A stretch of DNA of 20,418 bases. Source: Krasilnikovozyma curviuscula (taxonomy: Eukaryota > Basidiomycota > Tremellomycetes > Cystofilobasidiales > Mrakiaceae). The DNA lies in the NCBI GenBank assembly GCA_014825775.1, contig MVAQ01000319.1:1-20418 (forward strand), written 5' to 3'. Position numbers and translations under genes: made by a program. Of the stretch, positions 10,022 through 19,668 are shown piece after piece (the first letter of the stretch is position 1; each line of letters starts with the position of its first letter). The notes under the pieces are model-generated. The model made no database searches, was not told the DNA's origin, and saw only the letters and a program-made list of their open reading frames with translations.

Positions 10022-10044
10022 AGCGCGCAGTGATGGTGCGCGCT
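10022..10044. repeat. Inverted repeat, 8-bp GC-rich arms, upstream of OYE
   Basis: AGCGCGCA (10022-10029) and TGCGCGCT (10037-10044) are perfect 8-bp arms with a 7-bp spacer. This second dyad in the same intergenic region suggests a compound regulatory module; no factor is assigned. Confidence 0.5.
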
Positions 10045-10227
10045 GCTATGTCTTCTTGTGGAGAGATCACACTGTGTTTAGAAGAGAGCGTGTTTCGTTG
10101 GACAAGTCGCCTGCTTACTACTATAGGGTGACAAGTCATACTGTAAGATTCTAACTAAGTCAGACCAGGTTCAACCGTGGAGCTGATGAGGAAAGTTGCG
10201 TTTTACGCGCGACGTGTTTGTTGCTGT

Positions 10228-10461
10228 TCAATCAACTTTTCGCCACCCACACCTAGAAAGGTTGGAAAGATATCCTCTACCGAGATACCGGCATTGAACG
10301 ACCAAGCCCTCATCAAATTCTACGTTGAGTTTCTTGACCTCTTTCTCTACCAGTGATTCCCCTGTGTAGTCTTGTGGATACAGACCCCAATCTACACGCC
10401 CATACCCCTTTCCCGTCGACATTCCAGCATCGAGAACCTCCTGAATTTCATCATCGACACA
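10228..10461 (-). other. Orphan open frame, possible exon or gene relic
   Basis: After a TGA on the minus strand, the frame stays open for about 78 codons. It has an internal ATG at 10422 (MSTGKGYGRVDWGLYPQDY) and continues through LVEKEVKKLNVEFDEGLVVQ to a TGA ending at 10228. A possible acceptor (AAATTCAG) precedes 10440 and a possible donor (CTAG|GTGTGG) lies near 10252, so it could be an internal exon of a decayed gene. The peptide reads like real protein but matches no family I recognise. No supporting exons were found on either side within the intergenic space. Confidence 0.25.
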
Positions 10462-10554
10462 AACTCAGCCTACAATCCCTGGGAAAGATTTTTCTTAGCT
10501 AGCTTAAGAAGGTCCTCTTAGCCCTTAGGCTTGTTCATGAAGAAGACTGGAACT

Positions 10555-12548
10555 ATGAACTTCTTCAAGTCAAAACCTAGGTCGCCTCCTGAATTGGTTC
10601 GAGCTGTGAAGGAGCAGGTCATCAAAGTCGAAGGGTTCACTGCCGCTGGAGGAGGAGAAGGAAAGCGAAAGGTGAGTTGGGTAGACGTCAAATACAGCTG
10701 GTGTGAGGCTTAGAGCTGGGAGGTGGTACGAACCAAGCGTCAGCATTGTTCGACTGCTCGCCGGAGAGGGGAACATTTCTTCGGTTGAATGCTTGGACTT
10801 GCCAACCCTTCGTTGTAGTGTGGACGAACTCTCATCCTAAGCTGACTTTGTTGGATATTGGTCGACAGGCAACAGAAGAGCTCTCCAAGCTGATATTTCA
10901 GATAAAGGTGCTGCTCTATGGCGATGGAGGTCCGTCTGACTTCTTAATCCTGGCTGACATGTAGTCCACGTACTAACCCTAGGCTTTCCTCTTCATCTTA
11001 CCACCTCCATTTGCGCAACACCTTCCGAATACCCTGTCCCGCAGCAGAAATCGAGCCCTCACCCGATGATCTCTCAAAGATATCACAAGAAGCATATACG
11101 ACGGACCTACTCCTGACGCTTGTTGAGAAGATGACTCTGTTTGAGTTTGAAGTGTGTTTCCACCTTTCCCGCTAATTGTACAACACAAAGAAGTGACGGT
11201 GCATCGCTTGATGTTCCTCACTGCCGACTAACCCCTTTCGATATTGGGACTTGCAGGCAAAGAAGGATGTAACAGCAATATTCAACATACTTCTTCGAAG
11301 GCAGATTGGTACCCGTCTTCCAACTGTCGAGTACTTGATGAAGAAGCCTCAAGTCATGTTTGCATGTTTGAAAGGGTGCGTCCACATCACACCGTCATTA
11401 CGCGAACGATTTTTCATAAGTCCTTTATCTCCTGGGGCTGTCTGATAGGTATGAAAACGAAGAAATAGCGTTAAACACTGGAATGATTCTAAAGGAACTC
11501 TTGAAGCACGAGGCCCTAGCAAAGATCCTGCTATACTCAGACCAGTACGTCATTGTCACTGGGCTGCAGTTTTCTATACCATTTTGACAAGAAGGCCACT
11601 GACTCTGTTTATTACTCCCTTTCCCAGATTCTACACCTTCCCTCTGTACATCGAGAACACGACATTCGGCATCTCTTGTGATGCGTTCGCGAACCTCAAA
11701 GAGACCCTCACGAAGCACAAGCCGATGGTAGCCAAGTTTCTCGAACAGAACTACGATCGTGTGCGTCCTAGTCCGCCCTTTTATCTCTTCTCAACTTATC
11801 CCATTCACGTTGCAACCTGTAAAACTGATTTGCCTTTCTGTCCTCACCGGGCCTCAGTTCTTTTCATCATACACTACCCTAATTCTCTCATCCAACTACG
11901 TTACGAAAAGGCAGTCCCTTAAACTCTTGGGTGAAATTCTCCTTGACCGAGCCAACTTCAACGTCATGACCAAGTACATCGCCAGTGAGACCAACCTGAA
12001 GATGATGATGAACATGCTGAGGGACAAGAGCAGAAACATCCAGTTCGAAGCATTCCATGTGTTCAAAGTAAGTTTGCTCTCTGGCCTTCTATGGCATTTC
12101 GAAGCTGTAGGTGGTGATCGTGTTTAGTGACGCAACTCTTGTCACTTCCAGGTCTTCGTCGCGAATCCAAAGAAACCTCCTCAGATTGAAGCCATCTTAA
12201 GGAGGAACAAGGAGAAGCTGTTAATGTTCCTCAGAGAGTTCCACAATGACAAAGATGGTGCGTTCCGATTGTCTGCTCCTCCATTGGATGAGGTTACGCG
12301 TTCTGAACTGACTCATGTTGACATCTCGCTCGCAGATGAACAATTCAACGTGAGCTTCCAGATTCTTCATGTTTTGGTTATATTCCTCATCATCTGTGTC
12401 ACCTTTAACGCATATTTTCGTTGTTGGCGTTTTACAGGACGAGAAGCAGTTCTTGATTGTTCAGAGTAAGCTGTTCTTTCATCACTCTTCAAATCAGAAC
12501 TGGTATTAAGTACCTTTGACTTCTTCTTTTCTAGTACAACAGTTGTAA
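10555..12548 (+). CDS. HYM1: Mo25/Hym1 scaffold protein (334 aa, 11 exons)
   Basis: Helical-repeat scaffold that activates GCK/STE20-family kinases; in fungi Hym1/Pmo25 acts in the RAM/MOR polarity and cell-separation pathway. Exons: 10555-10671, 10869-10929, 11045-11151, 11257-11375, 11449-11544, 11628-11760, 11858-12067, 12152-12257, 12336-12349, 12438-12465, 12535-12548. The product aligns along its whole length with animal MO25: [113 protein letters not shown]. Animal MO25 is about 341 residues. Two exons are only 14 nt; the one at 12336 encodes DEQFN. Intron 2 uses a GTCCGT donor and intron 1 is long (197 nt). An in-frame upstream ATG at 10537 would add six residues; 10555 is preferred because [11 protein letters not shown] aligns with family N-termini. 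Confidence 0.95.
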
Positions 12549-13123
12549 TTACACCAGGCACTCCCACTTCGCACAGCATTGTTACCTTCCTCTATCTTGC
12601 CGCTTCATTCATCATGATCAACCTCAACGCCAAAGGAGTTGATGCTATGGACTATTAGCCTTTCTGCGCTCCTTTATATTCTGGAGTGTCTCTCGGCGCC
12701 GTTTTCATCAATATAATTTATCGCTCGCGTTCCAGCGTTAGCCATGCTTTACCCAAGATGCACATCGCGTTCCGTTCGCTCTCCCCTTCATCTTTGTTCT
12801 CTTCACACCGCTACGTTATGCATTTTATGACTTCACGAAGATTCTCAAAATGGCACTTTGCAACAGCCAGAACTTAAGAGCTGATGACACAGGTTTAACA
12901 TTTTCGAAATAATTGCGCTGAACATCTTAATAACAAGGAACAAAGAAGTGTTTGTTTTTGTAATGAAATGGGCAATACGCCTGGGTGTTAGCCAGCGGCC
13001 GAGCGACAATTTTGTAGAAACAGAGCTCTTGATAAGAAATAAAACCCAAAAAAAGCAATGAGTCCCCTCCCCTCCGACATCCCTCTCTGAAATCCCTCCT
13101 TTTCGTTTGAAAAAGGAAGAAAA
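12549..13123. other. Convergent intergenic region, 3' UTRs
   Basis: The 575 bases lie between the tail-to-tail Mo25 and uS11 genes. I see only short, featureless open frames (for example 12686-12877 on the plus strand), no repeat and no tRNA-like B box. Most is probably 3' untranslated sequence of both genes. Confidence 0.5.
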
Positions 13124-13904
<781 letters not shown>

Positions 13905-14404
13905 GGCTGAGATTTCTTGAGTTCAGGTGATGTACTGGAGAGCAGTCTAAAGAACGGCGGTGCGTTCCAGGTTCAGGTTGGCGGTGTGGCAAATGTGGTT
14001 GAGCCCAACGACTGTACAGTTTTGAGAGTGGCGGACGACGGGGTAATAACTCACTCCTCTCAGTCTTCTTGGGAGTATGTGTAGGCTTGAAACACCAAGT
14101 TACGCCTGTATAGCTCACTCTAGAACTGCCTAGCAGCGCTTTAAAGACACTGCGCAAATTTTATGTCGCAAGGTAAACAACCCACAAAATCTTTTGTTTA
14201 ACGGTCAACAACCACTTCCAGATTAGAGTTTTCACTTCTTGCAGTCGGAGTACCACTATGAAGATCTCATAATGCTCAGGAAGCATATCTGGAACTGTGG
14301 GCTGGATGTCGGTACTGATTGAGTTTTCGGTAAGTTCAACACTATTCAGATCTTCTTTCTCTATATATATACATATCTTCCCTTGTTCATATGACGATAT
14401 ATTA
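13905..14404. other. uS11 promoter region and downstream flank of an unidentified gene
   Basis: The first 250 bases upstream of the uS11 ATG should hold its promoter and 5' UTR; no element is recognised with confidence. An 88-codon minus-strand open frame (14427-14161, ending in a Trp/Leu/Val-rich stretch) starts at the tail of the unidentified candidate gene and has no family resemblance. An alternating purine-pyrimidine run (TATATATATACATAT) lies near 14362-14376. Confidence 0.4.
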
Positions 14405-15021
14405 TTAGTTATCCCTGTCCAAATCATCTATGTCGAGGATTTTTTGAGTCGTGGTAGACTCGTTTTCTGATTCCTGTTGGGATATCTTGGATCTCTTCTT
14501 ACTTTGTGTCGGTTATATCGAAGCTGATACTGACTCTGTTGCCAGTTCCTCTTCCCAGCTTATTTTATGCATGTAGGTGTCTTTGAATCCTCAAGGCCAA
14601 CGTTAGTTTCTCTCTCGACTGGGGCAGCAATCAAGTTTCTCGACTTCGGACTCAAGATCACATCAGGCTCTCCCTCAACGAACTGAAAGAACATTTTATT
14701 ACATTTCGATCCGTCTACTGCACCCCCCAAACTCTCTAAGCACAGTTGTATTTCCTGGATGACTATTTTTGTAAAAATCACCGGCGCAAGTGGGGAACCT
14801 CTATGAAAGGTCGCTATAATACTGGGAGATAGGATCTTTTCAGGGCCACTTAACCCCCCTTTACTTCTTGAAATCAGTCTCAGTCCCCTTCTGAGCTGGT
14901 GTGAAACTGCCTTCGACAAGCCAACAGCTATATCTTCCCAAGCGCAGTTTGATGCTAACTTCAATTGCAAAGAGCAGGGCTCACTCTCTAATACTTGTTG
15001 CTTCCCATGGGCCAATGGCAC
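14405..15021 (-). CDS. Unidentified spliced gene candidate
   Basis: A minus-strand frame stays open from 15021 to 14560 but has no ATG in its first 100 codons, so it is probably split by introns. Best-supported pieces: IIATFHRGSPLAPVIFTKIV (about 14821-14760, after CTCCCAG); a stretch opening FVEGEPDVILSPKSRNLIAA (from 14682, after a TTCTTTCAG acceptor); a 24-nt exon 14558-14535 (LGRGTGNR); and a last exon 14473-14405 (ESENESTTTQKILDIDDLD and a TAA stop), joined by a normal 61-nt intron with a GTCAGT donor. A possible first exon is the ATG at 15008. Some of the implied introns would be only about 40 nt, shorter than any other in the window. I do not recognise the protein. It would be divergent from the BTB gene. 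Confidence 0.3.
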
Positions 15022-15299
15022 TAAGTATTTAAAAGATCAGATGAGGGCCTGTGCAAGCCAAGCCATCATTAAATTCCGTGGCTACGAGCCACCGACGACA
15101 CCGCGTTTCGAATGTGTCTCGAAACCTAGCTACCTCAACTCCATCTCCATCTCATCAGCTCCAACGAGCAGGTTTCATCTCTCTGAGCAGAGCATTACTG
15201 CTCTGGTAGCACCCAGTTTCCTTGTTTTGCTCTCAGCTCCCCCTAACCACCTGCCAGCTTCAACATCCCTGTGCTGAATTTAATCTCCCTCTGAATGAA

Positions 15300-17060
15300 A
15301 TGTCTTCCTCCAATCTTAACCCCTCACAGATCTTACTCTCCAGAACACCCCTGCGATCGCCAGCAGGCCCACATACCTCCAGAACGACGATCCCTCCTCC
15401 TATTAACCAGCCAGGTTCATCGACTTCGACGCCCGCAATCCAGCTGACCACTACAAAGGAAGCAGCTCATGACGACGAGATGAAGGACCCCCCGGTCCAG
15501 GTAAGTCAGCTTGTTCTTCCTACTGGAATCGAAACAGGTAGAAGCTGACTCGACACGCTTGCCAGATCCATCCATCCTTCCTACCTTCAGCACCCTACCC
15601 GGGCACGGTCAGGCTGATCTCAAATGACGGCACCATCTTCTGGGCGCACAAGGATATCCTCGCAATGTCTAGCCCATTCTTCCACTCGTGTCTCACGGGA
15701 GGGTGGGGCGAGACGCAGAGCTCGTTCATGGCAGACTCGAATTCGGTGGCCGAAAGCAGCGTGTGCGTCAGTTTTGGTGACGAGGAGGAAGAGGACAAAG
15801 ATGGTGGAGGTGGAGTAATGGAGAGAGGGGATACTCTTGTTATGACCGTGAACGAAAATGGCGAGGAGGCCTCGGTCGCACAAGAAGAAGCTCCAGTTCA
15901 GGATGAAACAATCATCAACGACGAATTCAACCATCTCACCATCTCTGCACCAACCAGCGCAAACTCATACACAGACTTACCCTCGCCAACATCTCTGAAA
16001 CCAACTCAAGGCCCACCGATACCACCGTCGACACAAAAGAAGCGTCTGCGCCGTCGCTCGACGCAATCGAACTCTGCAGCCAAAAGCACCTTCGACGCGA
16101 CGATCCGGTTCTCCCAGGACTCACCGTCTTCGATCCACAACTACTTGCTGCACATTTACCCGTCTCCTGCACACACCCTCGCCCTCAGCTGGCTCAACGT
16201 CGAGTCTCTCCTTCCGCTCTCCCACCGCTTCCTGACTCCTTCGCTGACGGCGCTTTGTCGCGAGTTCCTCATCACGCATGCGGCAGGCCGGCCGATCCAG
16301 GCACTACATCTCGCTGAGGTTTGGGGACTCGAGGAGGTATACAGGGAAGCGGGTAGGTTCTGCTTGGAGGGCATGTCAAGTTGGACCGAGCACGAACTCG
16401 AAGTGTTGAGCTGGGAGACGAGGGATAAGCTCTCCAAGAGACAGGTCTGGTTTTTAGAGAGGCTCGTCAAGCTGTCGGTTACCAACATCGCCAAGGATTA
16501 CCAATGTGTGGGTAGGACGTGCTCATATTTAGTCCCAACGTGTCGCTGACAGCACCCTGCTTCAAACTCTCTTCTGATGTCCAGTGCTCATCCTGTACGG
16601 ACCCAACACACTGTGCTGAGATCCTTCAACAGAAATGGAGATCTGCGTACGAAGCTGTTGGGAAATTCGGCTCACCCCAACCTGTTCGTTCCCTTTCTGT
16701 CATCGTTCACTCCTCATTTGTTTCAACAGAGACTGTGAGCGCTGACATCTCTTTTGGTCTTCTGGCTTCTCAGAGCGTCATCTTCCGCTACCTCCGCCAG
16801 CTAGAAACCTCCTCACCTCTAATATTACCACAGACAGCTTGTCATAGTAAGCCAACCCTCATCTGTCATCACTGTGTGTTCTGTGTATGATGCCAACGAC
16901 ACAACCCCTTCCCCCTCTCTCTGCAGCGTTCGCAAAGATATATATAGCAAATCTCTTCGACAGGATGTTTAGTCTGCCACTGCCTTACCCTAATGGAGGC
17001 GGGAATGGGGGTTCGGGAACGAGCGCGACAGCGAGGTATTTCTTGTCAATCAGTCTTTAA
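15300..17060 (+). CDS. BTB/POZ domain protein with large acidic insert (482 aa)
   Basis: BTB proteins often act as substrate adaptors for CUL3 ubiquitin ligases or as dimerisation platforms. Exons: 15300-15500, 15566-16507, 16585-16683, 16774-16846, 16927-17060. Residues 1-67 are Ser/Pro/Thr-rich and disordered-looking. The first half of the BTB fold is at about 80-113 (GTVRLISNDGTIFWAHKDIL, then SPFFHSCLTGGW). The second half resumes at about 243 (FDATIRFSQDSPSSIHNYLL) and runs to about 350. The 125 or so residues between are acidic and end in a basic patch (KKRLRRR), a possible nuclear localisation signal. After it a Cys-rich motif (QCCSSCTDPTHC) and a helical tail follow. The Gly/Ser-rich C-terminus ends at the TAA of 17058-17060. 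Intron 2 uses a GTGGGT donor. It is convergent with the F-box gene, 237 bp away. Confidence 0.87.
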
Positions 17061-17297
17061 GACATAAGCTAGGTGCATCTTATTTTCCATACTCCTCACG
17101 AGTTTACCACGAGTTCATGTTGTAAAAAACGATATATAATCAATATGTGAAACCCAAAGAATTGGAGGACAAGACGCAAATGTTTACAATAGAAAGAACG
17201 GCACACCAAGACAGGAAAACAAGTTGCATTGACAGTCAACCAAGATATAGAAAGCGAGCGAAAAGAGATAAAAAGAGACAAAGAGACCAAACCCAAA

Positions 17298-19577
17298 TTA
17301 CTCTTCCTTTGGAGTCTCCTCCTTCTTGTACATCCAAAAGGGGCCTGTGGGGTCCTCCAGCTCCTCATGCGTCGCACTTGTACACCAACAACGAAAATTC
17401 AGCGGTCTGCACGCGGGCTCTTATTCTCCCACAGAAGAGAAGACCACAACTTACCTGGACCACAGGCCAAAGATGCCCCTCCTTGAGCCCACACCACACG
17501 GCTGCACACCTTCGCTGCTCCACATCGCGCCGCCGTTTCTGAAGCTACAAAACGACCATCTTACTTCGCCCGTCGTCAGCAGCCTGACCTTGCCCTCGAT
17601 ACGCGACGAATCCGTTGTCATTAGCAGCTCGTTGGTGCCGTTTGTATCGGCGAGCTTGTCCGTCATCGCGCCCCGGAAGTGAATTGTTGGTGGCAGTGAT
17701 GGGTCGAGCGAGGGCTCGTAATGAGTGATACGGAGGCTGAGAAGAAAAGAGGAGTGTTGAGGGTCTGGCAAGAAAAGGGAAAGAAGGGTAAAAGACCTTA
17801 CCGCAGGGAGAGGAGACGAATTGCCTCGGTGTAGTTTGCGAAGAAGTTTCTGATTGGCGCTTCAGGAGGTTGTAAGAAGCTGGTGTAACCATGACGACCA
17901 CAGAATTTTCATCAGCAGAGACATCAAGTATCAGAACCTAATTGGGGATATAAGAAACCCAACACTCACTTGAATGCAAACAGGTCCCGGTAGTCCATGA
18001 AACACACCACTCTGATCCAGTCGCCTTCAACCCCGGCCCAATCTCTCTGCTCCTCCACCCTACCTGCTACCACGACCCTCCTACAGTCCTCCATGTGTCT
18101 AGGTAGGTCGAGCCCCAGCGAGCGGAAGCGCATCTGCTCGGGCCAGTCGTCGTCCATGCCGTCCTCGTCGCGCTCCCAATCGGCAATGTTGAGCGACACG
18201 ACGTGGTAGATGGCCAGCAAGAGGTCATAATCCACTAAAGGCTCGATGTCGTCCAAGTTGGCGATGTCGGACGAGGAAATGGAGGTGGAGGAGGAGGTGG
18301 ACGCGCTGGAGTCCCAGGAAGAGGACGTCGAAAGCGCTCGTTGCTTCCGCGCAGAGGGTGTAGTTGATCTCTCCGCTTCGTCGTCCTCATCGTCCATCTC
18401 ATCAACATCATCAGGGAAGAATATGTTCCCCTTATTCTGCGGCCCCACTGACAGCCTTCTAGGAGCAGCAGCGAGATACGGTCCCCACCTCGTCTGGCGC
18501 GAGTGGTTGGCGAGCGTGTAAATGCGTTGTCTCAACGATGACCTACGCGAGTTGGGCAACGATTTAGGTGGAGGTAGGTGCATGAGAAGGGCGCTGCAGC
18601 CGTCGGACGAGCTGAACTCAGTCCAGATTTTGGACGGGGTCATAGATCCAAACATAGCTTGTAGGGCCGCGAGCGATTTGGAGGCCATCGGTGGTGCGTG
18701 CCTGAGAGATTGGTTGTCATCGTCATCCGAGGAGGATGAAATTGGGTATGGGAGGGGCGCAGCGGTCGAGAATATGTCGAGTAGGGTAGGGACGACGATA
18801 AGATCCTTGACCGAGTCGTTTGCTTCGTCGGTGGACGAAGGGTGGTGGGTGATCGGGAATACACCGTTTGGTGGACTAGTTGATTCCACTTCAAGTACTG
18901 TGATCTTCGATTTGCCCTTATCGAATTTGGTCGTCATCGAAAAAGGCAGCGACAGCTTTCGAGATCCCAGGCGCAACGCTGAAAGATACGAGGTCGTGAG
19001 GGACCGGTTCTTGACGGCGGCCTGCCAGTCATAGCAGTCGGATGGCTGTGAGAGGGAGGAGGTAAAGGCTGTTGGATCATCGTACTCGTTCAGGAGCAGC
19101 GTCTTCCTGTCAAAAGAAAGCAAAAAAGAATCCAGTCAGTCGAAGAACTCCTCGCACGATAGGGGTGGGGCAGCCGTTTGGATTGAACAGCTCAGTCCCC
19201 CTTCCCCCCCAAACGTCTATCGGAAGAACCCATATATTATATAAGAGTGGATTGGGTGATACTGACCACAGCAGGTGCTCGTCCTCGCTGTAGATGTGCT
19301 TTGCAAGGGATGAGCACACCTGGCTGACTGTGGCTATATCCTTCGGCGCCAGTCTAGTGAGGATTTCGCCTACGAGGATGTCGTACGGGACACTCAACAG
19401 CGGAGGGGAGGCAGTAATGCTTGAAGAAGAAGAAGGGGAGGAATCCATTTGTGTCGAAGGGGCAAGAGGTCGTTTGGGCTTCGGTGATGTCGAATTCGCA
19501 CGCGAACTCCGAGCTAGCGCCACTGGAGGAGCATCAAATGTGAAACGGAAAGCAGGATGTTTTGAATTCGATTCCAT
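17298..19577 (-). CDS. F-box protein (628 aa)
   Basis: Likely substrate receptor of an SCF (Skp1-Cul1) ubiquitin ligase. Exons: 19577-19267, 19106-17970, 17879-17802, 17736-17455, 17376-17298. The F-box is at residues 60-104 (LLSVPYDILVGEILTRLAPK, then DIATVSQVCSSLAKHIYSED), after a Ser/Pro-rich N-terminus. The middle has low-complexity Asp/Glu and Ser runs (from exon 2, including DEMDDEDDEAE). The C-terminal half has motifs I associate with a family of fungal F-box proteins: FANYTEAIRLLSLRLRITHY, PPTIHFRGAMTD, GKVRLLTTGEVRWSF, WSSEGVQ, GIFGLWSS and DPTGPFWMYKK. Intron 2 ends at TTACACCAG (17880), not at the earlier TAG, because only that keeps the frame. Intron 1 is long (160 nt) and GC-rich with an inverted repeat. 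The degradation target cannot be inferred. It starts 91 bp downstream of the Apd1-like gene. Confidence 0.87.
19157..19222 (-). repeat. Inverted repeat within F-box gene intron 1
   Basis: CGATAG (19157-19162) and CTATCG (19217-19222) are perfect arms; just inside them a G-run (19162-19170) faces a C-run (19196-19210). An alternative fold pairs CGTTTG (19175-19180) with CAAACG (19210-19215). The intron is 160 nt, well above the local norm. Confidence 0.35.
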
Positions 19578-19600
19578 ACAATCCCATCTAACGGACGCTT

Positions 19601-19630
19601 TCTTATACGTGTATATCTTATACGTGTATA
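19601..19630. repeat. 15-bp perfect tandem duplication upstream of F-box gene
   Basis: TCTTATACGTGTATA occurs twice without a gap (19601-19615 and 19616-19630). It lies in the 91-bp gap between the Apd1-like stop and the F-box ATG, 24-53 bp from that ATG. Each copy contains ACGTG, a bZIP/bHLH-type core. It may be part of the promoter, or simply a slippage duplication in the 5' leader. Confidence 0.55.
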
Positions 19631-19668
19631 CAATCCAAGACCTTTCGCTGTCGGTCGTTAGTCCTCCT

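Larger units (their letters stand above)
9794..10554. other. Divergent intergenic region, OYE / Mo25, repeat-rich
   Basis: This 761-base region separates the divergent Old Yellow Enzyme and Mo25 genes. The OYE-proximal half holds a TATA box, a 17-bp direct repeat and two inverted repeats (listed separately). The Mo25-proximal half holds an orphan minus-strand open frame (10461-10228). No RNA gene was recognised. Confidence 0.6.

Noticed and set aside
15041..15277. 78-codon plus-strand frame upstream of the BTB gene
   Set aside because: Serine/proline-rich, no homology sense, and located where the BTB promoter and 5' leader must be.
17880..17969. Earlier acceptor (TTAG at about 17938) for F-box intron 2
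   Set aside because: Joining there puts a stop two codons into the next exon; the CAG ending at 17880 restores the conserved FANYTEAIRLLSL frame.
18522..19034. 170-codon open frame on the plus strand
   Set aside because: It lies wholly antisense to exon 2 of the F-box gene, has no splice partners, and looks like a mirror of its low-complexity codons.
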